Of a DNA stretch of 64,000 bases, positions 39,205-48,040 are shown piece by piece; position 1 is the first letter of the stretch; the number at the start of each line of letters is the position of its first letter. The stretch is from Actinomycetota bacterium. GTDB lineage: Bacteria > Actinomycetota > Actinomycetes > Nanopelagicales > Nanopelagicaceae. The position numbers and the translations under genes were made by a program. The notes beneath the pieces were generated by a model. It searched no databases. It was not told where the DNA came from and saw only the letters and a program-made list of their open reading frames with translations. The stretch is from contig JAPLBF010000022.1 in assembly GCA_026392825.1 (NCBI GenBank), positions 1 through 64,000 on the forward strand. The letters run 5' to 3'.

Positions 39205-39993
39205 ATGCGTATCGTTCGATTCACTCCAGGTCCTGAATCTGGTCTTGGTTCCGATCCGCTCTTTGGAGTTTTAGAAGACGATAACTCAATCACCGTTATC
39301 TCAGGAGACCCGATTTACCACGGTGTCACCAAGACCGCGGCAAAGGTAGAGCTGTCAAAGGTGCGCTTATTGGCGCCGGTGATTCCCCGCAGCAAGATTG
39401 TTGCTGTTGGCAAGAATTATGCCGACCATGCAAAAGAGATGGGATCGGAAGTTCCAAAAGAGCCAATCATCTTTATAAAGCCAAATACATCTGTGATTGG
39501 CCCAGGAGACACAATTGTTTGGCCGGCGATGGCTCCGACGATTGATTATGAAGCAGAGTTGGCTGTAGTGATCGGTCGCGTCTGTAAAGATGTTCCGATC
39601 GAGCGAGTAAACGAAGTTATTTTTGGCTACACCTTGGCAAATGATGTGACTTGCCGAGAGATACAGAAGAGCGATGGTCAATGGTCTCGCGCCAAGGGCT
39701 TCGATACTTTCTGTCCAATTGGTCCTTGGATTGAAACTGATTTCGTACCTGGAACTCAACGCATTTTCTCAAAGGTAAATGATGAGATTCGCCAAGATGC
39801 AACACTTGATCAGATGATCTTTAGCGTTCCGCAAATTATTGTGTTCATTTCTCAGGTTATGACTTTATTGCCAGGAGATGTAATCATCACCGGCACGCCA
39901 GCGGGAATTGGTCCCCTCATAGCCCGCGGCAGCGTCGTAATCGGCGTCGAAGGACTTGGTCAACTAACTAATAAGGTGAGTGCAAAACCGTGA
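39205..39993 (+). CDS. Fumarylacetoacetate hydrolase family protein
   Basis: A 262-residue metal-dependent hydrolase/isomerase/decarboxylase. Family motifs are clear: GKNYADHAKEM, FIKPNTSVIGPGD, the metal ligands in IDYEAELAVVIG (two Glu) and TLANDVTCREIQ (Asp), and DVIITGTPAGIG. Members split or decarboxylate acylpyruvates and related diketo acids; substrate unknown here. It sits directly before gltX, an arrangement conserved in mycobacteria. It seems to be leaderless. Confidence 0.9.
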   Translation: MRIVRFTPGPESGLGSDPLFGVLEDDNSITVISGDPIYHGVTKTAAKVELSKVRLLAPVIPRSKIVAVGKNYADHAKEMGSEVPKEPIIFIKPNTSVIGPGDTIVWPAMAPTIDYEAELAVVIGRVCKDVPIERVNEVIFGYTLANDVTCREIQKSDGQWSRAKGFDTFCPIGPWIETDFVPGTQRIFSKVNDEIRQDATLDQMIFSVPQIIVFISQVMTLLPGDVIITGTPAGIGPLIARGSVVIGVEGLGQLTNKVSAKP

Positions 39994-41450
39994 GTGAGAA
40001 AAAAGTAAAGGTACGTTTTGCGCCATCTCCTACAGGTGACCTACACGTCGGAAATATTCGCACCGCACTCTTTGATTGGGCATATGCCCGCCACACAGGT
40101 GGAACATTCTTATTTCGCATTGAAGATACCGACACAACCCGCGTCACGGATGAATATATCCAAGCGGCAATAGACACTTTAAAATGGCTCGGACTTAATT
40201 GGGATGAGGGCCCAGAAGTTGGTGGCGAAAACGGTCCTTACTTGCAATCACAGCGTTTAGATATCTATGCGCATTGGGCACAAAAGTTCTTAGATCAGAA
40301 CGATGCTTATCACTGCTATTGCTCACCAGATGAGCTCGAAGCCGTGCGCGAAGCACAACGTGCGGCAAATGTTGCACCTGGATATAACGGTCACTGCCGT
40401 GAGTTAACTGCAGATCAAATTGCAGCGTATAAAGCGCAGGGCCGCGAAGCAGTTGTGCGTATGCGTATGCCAGATGGCAGCACAACATTTACTGATGAGA
40501 TTCGTGGCGATGTAACTTTTGATCATAAATTCGTACCTGACTTTGTCTTGGTACGCGCAGATGGTTCACCGCTATACACCTTGGCTGTTGCAGTCGATGA
40601 TATTTTGATGAAGGTAACTCACGTTTTACGCGGAGAAGATCTCCTTTCATCAACACCACGCCAGATTCGGGTCTATCAAGCAATGGGTGTAGCAATTGCT
40701 GATTACCCAGTATTTGCCCACCTGCCATTTGTTATGGGTCAAGATAACGCCAAACTTTCTAAGCGCAACGGCGAAGTATCGATCGCTTGGTATCGCGAAC
40801 AAGGTTATTTACCTGAGGCGATCTGTAACTATTTAGCGCTCCTTGGTTGGTCACCAGGTGATGATCGTGAAAATGTCACAATGGCTGAACTTTGTGAGTT
40901 ATTTACCGTTGATAAAGTTCATTCCTCGCCAGCACGCTTTGATATGAAGAAGTTAGAAGCGATCAATGGTGACAAGATCCGCGCCCTGACCTTAGATGAA
41001 TTTCTTAAGTGGTCACTTCCATTCTTAACCAAAGCTGGCGTAATTTCTGGAAGCGATTCTGAAATTGCACTGGTTAAGCAAGCGCTACCGCTAATTCAAG
41101 AGCGCATAGTTAAGCTCGATGAAGTACCAGCGATGCTCCGCTTCTTGTTTGTAAAGAACTTTGCAGTAGAAGAAGCATCTCTATCTAAGGTCACAGACAG
41201 CGCTTCCAAAGAAGTTTTAAAGCGCACCTTGGCCGAGTTGACTCCGCTCGCAACCTGGAACCACGATTCCATTGAAGCCGCACTTCGCGCATCATTGATT
41301 GAAGAGATGGGCTTAAAGCCACGTATTGCTTTCGGCGCGGTACGTATCGCAACAACTGGAAGCACTATTTCACCGCCGCTCTTTGAGTCAATGGAGTTAC
41401 TCGGTAAAGAAGCCTCATTGGCCCGAATTACTGCGGCGATAGACCTATAA
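39990..41450 (+). CDS. gltX: Glutamyl-tRNA synthetase
   Basis: A 486-residue class I synthetase. The HIGH motif appears as PSPTGDLHVGN (residues 11-21) and KMSKS as KLSKRNGEVS near 252-261. Start GTG 39990 overlaps the FAH stop (GTGA). It charges tRNA-Glu; two tRNA genes, for Gln and Glu, lie immediately downstream. Whether it also charges tRNA-Gln, as in bacteria using GatCAB, cannot be seen here. Confidence 0.97.
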   Translation: MSEKKVKVRFAPSPTGDLHVGNIRTALFDWAYARHTGGTFLFRIEDTDTTRVTDEYIQAAIDTLKWLGLNWDEGPEVGGENGPYLQSQRLDIYAHWAQKFLDQNDAYHCYCSPDELEAVREAQRAANVAPGYNGHCRELTADQIAAYKAQGREAVVRMRMPDGSTTFTDEIRGDVTFDHKFVPDFVLVRADGSPLYTLAVAVDDILMKVTHVLRGEDLLSSTPRQIRVYQAMGVAIADYPVFAHLPFVMGQDNAKLSKRNGEVSIAWYREQGYLPEAICNYLALLGWSPGDDRENVTMAELCELFTVDKVHSSPARFDMKKLEAINGDKIRALTLDEFLKWSLPFLTKAGVISGSDSEIALVKQALPLIQERIVKLDEVPAMLRFLFVKNFAVEEASLSKVTDSASKEVLKRTLAELTPLATWNHDSIEAALRASLIEEMGLKPRIAFGAVRIATTGSTISPPLFESMELLGKEASLARITAAIDL

Positions 41451-41490
41451 ATCTTCTGTAAAAATTGCGGTATTCTTGCCCCTGTTCTAA

Positions 41491-41562
41491 TGGGGTATGG
41501 GGTAATTGGCAGCCCTGCTGATTCTGGTTCAGTAAGTCTAGGTTCGAGTCCTGGTACCCCAG
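41491..41562 (+). tRNA. tRNA-Gln (anticodon CTG)
   Basis: A 72-base cloverleaf: acceptor TGGGGTA/TACCCCA, D-stem GGG/CCC, anticodon stem GCTGA/TCAGT with loop TTCTGGT, T-arm CTAGG-TTCGAGT-CCTGG, discriminator G. CCA is not encoded. It lies 40 bases after gltX. Confidence 0.95.
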
Positions 41563-41608
41563 CGCAGTACCCAGCAATACAAGCAATAAACGTTTAAAAA
41601 TGTACTAG

Positions 41609-41684
41609 GGCCCCGTCGTCTAGCGGCCTAGGACTCTGGCTTCTCAAGTCAGCTACGAGGGTTCGAATCCCTTCGGGGCTACCA
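41609..41684 (+). tRNA. tRNA-Glu (anticodon CTC)
   Basis: A 76-base cloverleaf with encoded CCA: acceptor GGCCCCG/CGGGGCT, anticodon stem CTGGC/GTCAG with loop TTCTCAA, T-arm GAGGG-TTCGAAT-CCCTT, discriminator A. Its 3' end overlaps the stop codon of the convergent SDR gene. Confidence 0.95.
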
Positions 41685-42383
41685 ACTGTTATTGCCTAGG
41701 CCACCATCGAAGTCGTAAGTACTTCCGGTGGCCCAGGCATTAGCATCTGAAAACAAAAATTCTGTAACTCCAACAACTTCTTCCGCACTTGCATAACGCT
41801 TTAGTGGTGTTGCAGCTTTCCAGGCAGATACTCCTTCAGGCCAAGCTTGATCAATTCCGGGTCGACCAATCAATCCAAGGCGCAATCCAAGTACGCGCAT
41901 TGGTGCGTGAGAGCGAGATGCCGAGCGAGTTAAGACATCAAGTGCTGCCTTACTTGCACCATAAATTTCGTGACCAGGGCGAGGATTTAGCGCCTCAACG
42001 GATGAAATGTTTAAAACGACGCTCACCCCAGATTTAGCAGATTCATCAATAATCTCTTTTGGGGCATCTACATTGATACGCATCATCAATTCAATTTCAG
42101 CACGTGTTGCGTGTGCCGGATCCAGAATTGCTTGATTGGCAGCGTTGTTGATTACGAAATCTAATTTACCTGCCCGGGATAGAGCTTCCTGCACCAGCGA
42201 ATTTCCAGATTTGGCCACAGATAAATCAGCGGCTATGACATGCAAGTTGTGGTGGGCCGCAATCTCTCCAGTGTTTACTTGTGCACAAACAGTTGCGCCA
42301 AGTTGGAGAAATCGCGAGACATATGCTTGGCCAATAAAGCCTGATGCACCTGTAATTAAAATGCTCTTGCCGGAAAAGCTCAT
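41679..42383 (-). CDS. Short-chain dehydrogenase/reductase
   Basis: A 234-residue NAD(P)-dependent SDR: ITGASGFIGQAYV loop at residues 8-20, NNAAN near 82-86, catalytic Ser in NISSVEA and Tyr-x3-Lys in YGASKAALD near 142-150. Substrate unknown. It overlaps the preceding amidohydrolase gene by four bases, so it belongs to the nucleoside/MTA salvage operon, perhaps acting on a sugar or a side product. Its TAG stop lies within the tRNA-Glu gene on the other strand. Confidence 0.82.
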   Translation of the reverse strand: MSFSGKSILITGASGFIGQAYVSRFLQLGATVCAQVNTGEIAAHHNLHVIAADLSVAKSGNSLVQEALSRAGKLDFVINNAANQAILDPAHATRAEIELMMRINVDAPKEIIDESAKSGVSVVLNISSVEALNPRPGHEIYGASKAALDVLTRSASRSHAPMRVLGLRLGLIGRPGIDQAWPEGVSAWKAATPLKRYASAEEVVGVTEFLFSDANAWATGSTYDFDGGLGNNSW

Positions 42384-43681
42384 TTGAGAGGTTCCAGCGC
42401 CTTTACCCGCAGGTTCACTCGTTTGATTAAATCAGTTAAATCAATCTTGGTGCTCTGTCGTTTAGCAACGACTTGATCACCTGCCACCCAAACATCGGTT
42501 ACATCACCGCGCCCAGCAGCAAAGACCAGCAGCGCATTTACATCGTGGACTGGAGTTAAATGTGCGGCGTGAAGATCGAGGGCAATTAAATCTGCTTCCT
42601 TGCCGATTTCGATGCTACCGACGCGATCACCCAAACCGACTGCCTTCGCTGCTTCAATAGTTGCGGCGCGGACTATGGAAGTTAGATCAACATCTGCAGG
42701 GGATTGGCGAAGGGCAACGACGTGCGCTGCCATCCGCATTACTGAGAACATATCTAAGTCATTGGATGAAGAACAAGAATCAGTGCCAAGGCCTACTGTG
42801 ATGCCGGCTTTACGCATTTCGTTAAAGCGCGCTAAACCTGAACCAAGTTTTAAATTACTTCCGGGGCAATGGCCAACTGAAGTCCCTTTACTTGCAGCAA
42901 TCTTCATATCAGAATCTGATAAATGAACGCCGTGTCCAAAGATGGTTGGCACATCTAATATTCCAGTATCGCGGCAGACTTCAGTGGGGGATTTAGAGTA
43001 ACGAGTTTGCACATCAGCATTCTCTGCTTCAGTCTCAGATACGTGTAAATGAATTCGTGCACCAAGTGCTTTGGCGATCGCGGCAACTTCAGTTAAATTC
43101 TCTGGTGAATCTGTATAAGTCGAATGCGGCATAAAGTAGGTAGGAATGAATGGCCCACCGATCTTTGCCAACTCTGCTGGCCATTGATGAGCTCGTTCAA
43201 TTCTCTGGCTCCATTGCAGTCCATCTAAACCAGGGAAGTCAAAGAAAATTGGACCGGCTATATGGCGAAGGCCAACACGAACTGCTCCGCGATGGGTAGC
43301 AACCGGATTTAAATACATATCCATTGTCGTGGTTGTGCCAGAAAGCAAAGCTTCAAGTGCGCCAAGTTCTGTCCCGAGTTCGCAAGTTGCCTCGTCCATA
43401 ATCGCACCTTCTGCAGCCCAGACGCGCTCTAGAAAACCTTGCAAGTTAACGCCTTCTGCCCAGCCACGAAGTAAAGACATTCCTAAGTGAGTGTGGCTAT
43501 TGATTAGCCCTGGAGAAATTAACTTATCTGTTGCATCAAAAATTGTTTTAGCATCTGGTGCTTCGGTTCCGATGTAGGCAATTTTTCCATCTTTGATACC
43601 GATAGAAACTCCTTCGAGAATTTCATTCTTTTTATTTGAGGTAACGGCGTAACGCGCGTTCTTGATAAGTAAATCAAGCAT
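42380..43681 (-). CDS. Amidohydrolase, MTA/SAH (or related purine) deaminase family
   Basis: A 433-residue metal-dependent deaminase of the AtzA/TrzN/MtaD group. Metal ligands: HTHLG near residues 62-66, HLHVSETEAE with a His-Glu pair, GHGVHLSD and the Asp in GLGTDSCSSSND. The family includes 5'-methylthioadenosine/S-adenosylhomocysteine deaminase, 8-oxoguanine deaminase and guanine deaminase relatives. The neighbouring phosphorylase gene (one-base overlap) makes MTA or adenosine the likely substrate, which is inference. Cytoplasmic. Confidence 0.83.
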   Translation of the reverse strand: MLDLLIKNARYAVTSNKKNEILEGVSIGIKDGKIAYIGTEAPDAKTIFDATDKLISPGLINSHTHLGMSLLRGWAEGVNLQGFLERVWAAEGAIMDEATCELGTELGALEALLSGTTTTMDMYLNPVATHRGAVRVGLRHIAGPIFFDFPGLDGLQWSQRIERAHQWPAELAKIGGPFIPTYFMPHSTYTDSPENLTEVAAIAKALGARIHLHVSETEAENADVQTRYSKSPTEVCRDTGILDVPTIFGHGVHLSDSDMKIAASKGTSVGHCPGSNLKLGSGLARFNEMRKAGITVGLGTDSCSSSNDLDMFSVMRMAAHVVALRQSPADVDLTSIVRAATIEAAKAVGLGDRVGSIEIGKEADLIALDLHAAHLTPVHDVNALLVFAAGRGDVTDVWVAGDQVVAKRQSTKIDLTDLIKRVNLRVKALEPLK

Positions 43682-44418
43682 TAGGAAAAAGCCTTGATGG
43701 TTCCATCAATAATGGTGATTACCTTTTCGCTAGCCGCTTTTAGCGCTGCGTTTATATCTTCCATTGTGATCGGCGCATCGCTTACTCCAGCTGCGGGATT
43801 AACCACAAGTGCGATTGCGGCGTAACGCAGCCCAGCCTCTTTCGCCAGCGAAACTTCAGGCACTCCGGTCATACCTACGACAGTTGCACCAGATAGCGCC
43901 GCAAGACGAATTTCTGCTGGTGTTTCAAAGCGCGGACCGTTAAAGCCGGCGTAGATACCACCTGTGTTAAGTGCGATTCCAGCGCCTTTCGCTGACTTTG
44001 CCATTGCAGATTTAACTTCAGCATCGTAGAGATGCGACATATCTATATGTTGTACACCGCCAGGTTGCACGCCATCAAAGAAAGTATCGGCGCGACCGTG
44101 TGTGAAATCTACGAAATCATCAAGTAACTGCAGAGATCCGGCCGGCAACTTTGGATCTATTCCGCCAACAACGTTTACGGCGATGACAAAATCAACGCCT
44201 GCGTTCTTTAGCGCTGTGATGTTGGCTCGATAGTTAACCGCACTCGGTGGGACGCTGTGATCAACGCCGTGGCGCGTTAGAAATGCAATCTCGACGTCGT
44301 GCCAAGAACCCGATGTAATTAAAGCTTTTCCATAAACAGTATCAACTGCTTGCGGTGTTGATCCTGTCAACGCCGGTAAATTGTAGAAACCGGTGCCCGC
44401 AATGATGCCTATCTTCAT
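43681..44418 (-). CDS. MTAP/PNP-family phosphorylase (methylthioadenosine/purine nucleoside)
   Basis: A 245-residue phosphorylase that releases a purine base from MTA or nucleosides using phosphate. Motifs: GIIAGTGFYNLPAL with the phosphate-binding region, LTRHGVDHSVPPSAVNYRAN near 47-66, NGPRFETPAEIR and VVGMTGVPEVSLAKEAGLRYA. The SVPPS segment matches MTAP. Base preference cannot be fixed. TAAGTT six bases before the ATG suggests an internal leaderless promoter inside the transporter operon. Confidence 0.87.
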   Translation of the reverse strand: MKIGIIAGTGFYNLPALTGSTPQAVDTVYGKALITSGSWHDVEIAFLTRHGVDHSVPPSAVNYRANITALKNAGVDFVIAVNVVGGIDPKLPAGSLQLLDDFVDFTHGRADTFFDGVQPGGVQHIDMSHLYDAEVKSAMAKSAKGAGIALNTGGIYAGFNGPRFETPAEIRLAALSGATVVGMTGVPEVSLAKEAGLRYAAIALVVNPAAGVSDAPITMEDINAALKAASEKVITIIDGTIKAFS

Positions 44419-44424
44419 GCAGCT

Positions 44425-44430
44425 AACTTA
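44425..44430 (-). promoter_or_regulatory. -10 box TAAGTT for the phosphorylase gene, formed on the ATPase stop codon
   Basis: On the minus strand TAAGTT, six bases, then ATG at 44418. The TAA of the box is the stop codon of the ABC ATPase gene. Confidence 0.5.
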
Positions 44431-45936
44431 CTTATCTAGGCCGGCCATAAGGCGGCCGATGTAGTCACGATCTGCGCCCTTGGAGTCAATGATTGCCACG
44501 ATTTTTCCAGCAGACATAACCGCGATTCGATCAGAGAGTGAAATAATTTCATCTAGTTCGGCAGAAACCAGAAGGACTCCGGCTCCGTTATCACGGGCTG
44601 AAATCAGCTGCTTGTGGATGAACTCAATAGATCCAACATCAACACCACGGGTTGGTTGAGCGGCAATCAATACTTGCAGATCCTGACTTAACTCACGAGC
44701 GATTACTACTTTCTGCTTGTTACCACCAGATAGCGATGAGGCAAGTGCAGCAGGTGAAGTAGTTCGAATATCGAATTTCTTTACAAGCAGATCTGCATTC
44801 TTACGAATTTCACCCATATTTCTAAACCAACCTCTAGCAAAAGGCGCTTGATCAAATTGGTTGAGAATTAGGTTATCTGAAATTGAATAAGAAGAGACTA
44901 AACCGTGTTTTTCGCGATCTTCAGGAATATGGGACACGCCAGCCTCGTGAACGGCATGTGGGTGCATATCTTTTGTTGCTGCGCCGCTGACCAGCACTTC
45001 ACCCTTTGCTCGCAGACGCATCCCGCAAATTGCTTCTACCAGCTCTCGTTGACCATTTCCCTCAACACCAGCGATACCGAAAATTTCACCAGATCTAACC
45101 TCGAGGTCAACCCCTTTTACTGCGCGCAAATTTCTATCGTCAAAAACTTCTAAACCTTTGACGGTTAATACCGGCTTTCCTGGGTTTGCTACACCCTTTT
45201 CTACTTCTAACACAACGCTTCGGCCAACCATCATTTGTGCCAAGCCAGCTTCATTAGTCTCTTTCGGAGTGGTGGTGCCAACCACTTTGCCATCGCGCAA
45301 TACAACAACGCGATCAGCAAGGGCCATAACTTCACGAAGTTTATGGGTAATCACAATTACTCCAACGCCTAAGTGCGCTAGGTTTTTAATGACAAGTATC
45401 AACTCATCGGTCTCTTGTGGAGTTAACACTGCTGTCGGTTCATCAAAAATTAGAAGCCGAACATCTTTACTGAGCGCCTTTAAGATCTCAACTCGCTGTT
45501 GTGTGCCAACTGGAAGATCTTCAATATTGGCAGTTGGATCAACTTCTAACCCAAACTTTTCGGATAACTCACGGACCTTTTGCTCGGCTTTCTTTACATT
45601 AACAAATAGGCCATTTTTTGGCTCATCGCCCAAGATGATGTTTTCGGTAACGCTCATAACCGGAACTAATTTAAAATGCTGGTGCACCATTCCGACACCA
45701 CTTGCAATCACTGCCGCAGTATCACCAGGAGCCATCTGGTTGCCATCGATAAAAATTTCTCCCTGATCAGGGCGCACTAGTCCAAAAACAGATTTAACGA
45801 GAGTTGATTTTCCTGCACCATTTTCACCCAAGAGCGCCACAATTTCTCCTTCAGCAACTTCAAAAGAAATATCATTATTGGCGATAACTGAACCGAAGCT
45901 CTTCGTTACGTTTTTTACCTGCAATAAAGTCGCCAC
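44428..45936 (-). CDS. Nucleoside-type ABC transporter ATPase (two ATP-binding domains)
   Basis: A 502-residue fused ATPase of the YufO/RbsA type. The N-terminal half has Walker A GENGAGKST (residues 37-45), signature-like LPVGTQQRVEILKAL and Walker B LLIFDEPTAVLT; the C-terminal half has a degenerate P-loop (VEGNGQREL) and LSGGNKQKVVIARELS. This half-degenerate plan is normal in the family. Start GTG 45936, three bases after the permease stop. It powers uptake with the two permeases upstream and probably the BMP lipoprotein at 49-50 kb. Confidence 0.93.
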   Translation of the reverse strand: MATLLQVKNVTKSFGSVIANNDISFEVAEGEIVALLGENGAGKSTLVKSVFGLVRPDQGEIFIDGNQMAPGDTAAVIASGVGMVHQHFKLVPVMSVTENIILGDEPKNGLFVNVKKAEQKVRELSEKFGLEVDPTANIEDLPVGTQQRVEILKALSKDVRLLIFDEPTAVLTPQETDELILVIKNLAHLGVGVIVITHKLREVMALADRVVVLRDGKVVGTTTPKETNEAGLAQMMVGRSVVLEVEKGVANPGKPVLTVKGLEVFDDRNLRAVKGVDLEVRSGEIFGIAGVEGNGQRELVEAICGMRLRAKGEVLVSGAATKDMHPHAVHEAGVSHIPEDREKHGLVSSYSISDNLILNQFDQAPFARGWFRNMGEIRKNADLLVKKFDIRTTSPAALASSLSGGNKQKVVIARELSQDLQVLIAAQPTRGVDVGSIEFIHKQLISARDNGAGVLLVSAELDEIISLSDRIAVMSAGKIVAIIDSKGADRDYIGRLMAGLDK

Positions 45937-45939
45937 CGT

Positions 45940-46932
45940 TTACGCCTGCTCTCGCTCGTATGGTTGACCAGCTGCAGCAGGGCCGCGAACTTTGCCAGCA
46001 GAAAACGCTAAAACCACAATCGTTAAAACGTAGGGGAGCATATTTATAAATGGCCCAGGAATAGCGACTAAACCATCGATCATTAATTGGTTGGCGAGTG
46101 CTTGCGCAAAACCAAAGAAAATCGCCGCCAGCAGCGCCCCAATTGGATTCCATCTACCGAAGATCATGATGGCCAGAGCGGTAAAGCCCTTACCGGCTGA
46201 GAAGCCGCGATCGAAAGATCCAACGAGCTCTAGCGTTAGATATGCACCGGTAAGTCCACCAAATGCGCCAGCGATGACCACGTTTATGTATTTAAATTTC
46301 TTTACCGAAATTCCCGAGGTCTCAGCGCTACTTGGATACTCACCAATCGCTCTTGTACGTAGCCCCCAAGCGGTGTGATACATCGCAACGTAGAGAACAA
46401 AGATAAGGATTAAACCAAAGTAAGTTATTGGACCACTTTGAAAGAAAACTCGTCCTAAGAATGGAATATCAGAGAGCCCTGGAATAGACCAACGAGGAAA
46501 AATGGCAGGTAGTGAATACCCTTGCTTATAGAAAAATGATGTCAGACCAGTGGCCAGAATATTTACAATTGTTCCCGCAATAATTTGATCCATTTTCCAA
46601 GAGACCGTTAACAAAGCGAGCAATAGTCCGGTAACCGCGCCACTGGCAATTGCAGCGAGAAGCCCCCAGATTAGGTTTTGAGATAGCGCCGCTACAAAGA
46701 ACCCGAAAAATGCTGAAGTTAAGAGCGTTCCTTCAATTCCAATGTTTACTACGCCAGTTCGCTCGCACATAATTCCGACCATTGCAGCCATTGCGAGCGG
46801 TAAGCCAAAAGTGATTGATGATGCAGCCACCGCGACAGTTGAAACTGAATTAACAGAATAGGCAAAAGCGATAGCAATGACGACAATATAGAAGTAGAGC
46901 GATTTTCTTGAGCGAAGCGCTGTAGTCATCAT
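45940..46932 (-). CDS. BMP-type nucleoside ABC transporter permease (YufQ-like)
   Basis: A 330-residue integral membrane permease of the BPD_transp_2 family, about nine helices. It has the family segment GLPLAMAAMVGIMCERTGVVNIGIEG and GFTALAIMIFGRWNPIGALLAA. The start at ATG 46932, one base after the upstream permease's TAA, is preferred over a longer TTG-type reading that would overlap that gene by 35 bases. It pairs with the next permease to form the channel. Confidence 0.9.
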   Translation of the reverse strand: MMTTALRSRKSLYFYIVVIAIAFAYSVNSVSTVAVAASSITFGLPLAMAAMVGIMCERTGVVNIGIEGTLLTSAFFGFFVAALSQNLIWGLLAAIASGAVTGLLLALLTVSWKMDQIIAGTIVNILATGLTSFFYKQGYSLPAIFPRWSIPGLSDIPFLGRVFFQSGPITYFGLILIFVLYVAMYHTAWGLRTRAIGEYPSSAETSGISVKKFKYINVVIAGAFGGLTGAYLTLELVGSFDRGFSAGKGFTALAIMIFGRWNPIGALLAAIFFGFAQALANQLMIDGLVAIPGPFINMLPYVLTIVVLAFSAGKVRGPAAAGQPYEREQA

Positions 46933-46933
46933 A

Positions 46934-47983
46934 TTAATTACTGCCCCAACCGCTTGTAACCTGAGCATTTGAATCGCTCTTTAGCCTAAAGATGCGACTA
47001 ATTATTGGAGCGGTCACGAAAAATAGAACAATCGCAAGAATTAGATCAATGATTTCAGGGCTAACACCTGCGGTAAATTGCATAGTCGGACCAGCGCCAC
47101 GCATTCCACCAAAAAGAATTGCCCCTGGAATAACAGCCAATGGATTTGCGCGGGCTAGCAACGCAATTGTGATGCCATCAAAGCCAAGACCTTGGTTGAA
47201 GGCAGGTTCAAATTTACCAACCACGCCCAAGGTTTCAACTGCGCCACCAAATCCGGCAAGCGCGCCACAAGCCACCATTGCAAAAACTGTATTTCGCTTA
47301 ACCGCAATTCCGGCATACCAAGCGGCATTCTTATTCTTACCAACTGTTTCAAATCTAAATCCAGTTGTAGTCTTCTTAAAGATCCACCAAACACCAACTG
47401 CCAGAAGCCCACTGAGAAGAAAGCCGATCGGCAAGCCTGCGATACTGCCAATCTTGGCAGAGTCTGCGATTGGTGGAGTTTTGGCAATGATTGAACCTTC
47501 TTCTTTTAATGGTCCATTAGAAAGATATTCGGCAAACTGCAGAACGATACTGTTCAACATAATTGTTGTAATGACCTCGTGAATACCGCGGTATGCCTTG
47601 AGTGCACCGGCAATGTAACCAACGAGTGATCCAAATATGGCACCAATGATTAGGCAGAGTGGAACGTGGGCAATCATTGGCAGCCCTGTGATTGCATACC
47701 CAGCCCACGCCGCGGCAAGTGCACCAGAAATTAGTTGACCTTGTGCGCCAATGTTAAATAGTCCAGCTCGCAGACCGATTACTACCGCCAACCCACTGAT
47801 TGCAAGCGGTGTTGCCTTACCAAAAGTTTTGGCAAGACCTTCTTGAGTAGAAAATGCAGTGGTGAATAAACTTTCATAAGCCCTAAGCGGATCTGAACCT
47901 TGGGTGATCATTAAGATCGCACCAATTCCAAATGCAATAACTAGTGCAATCAGCGGAGTGATCCAAGCACGAACTAACTTCAC
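46934..47983 (-). CDS. BMP-type nucleoside ABC transporter permease (YufP-like)
   Basis: A 349-residue permease with the ATPLAISGLAVVIGLRAGLFNIGAQGQ pattern of this family and GFDGITIALLARANPLAVIPGAILFG late. The start is placed at GTG 47983, which has AGGGG eight bases upstream and gives MKLVRAWITPLI; a GTG nine bases earlier is possible. It is the first gene of the minus-strand transport and salvage operon. Confidence 0.9.
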   Translation of the reverse strand: MKLVRAWITPLIALVIAFGIGAILMITQGSDPLRAYESLFTTAFSTQEGLAKTFGKATPLAISGLAVVIGLRAGLFNIGAQGQLISGALAAAWAGYAITGLPMIAHVPLCLIIGAIFGSLVGYIAGALKAYRGIHEVITTIMLNSIVLQFAEYLSNGPLKEEGSIIAKTPPIADSAKIGSIAGLPIGFLLSGLLAVGVWWIFKKTTTGFRFETVGKNKNAAWYAGIAVKRNTVFAMVACGALAGFGGAVETLGVVGKFEPAFNQGLGFDGITIALLARANPLAVIPGAILFGGMRGAGPTMQFTAGVSPEIIDLILAIVLFFVTAPIISRIFRLKSDSNAQVTSGWGSN

Positions 47984-48040
47984 GATATACACCCCTGGCT
48001 TTTCAAGTAAGACCCAAATCTACCCGCCAAAATTTCGCTG

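Noticed and set aside
46921-46968. 35-base overlap between the two nucleoside permeases as programmed coupling
   Set aside because: An ATG one base after the upstream stop removes the overlap and gives a normal N-terminus.
47155-47582. Long open frames on both strands inside the nucleoside permease gene
   Set aside because: They are shadow frames of a GC-balanced membrane-protein gene; no start signal or family pattern.
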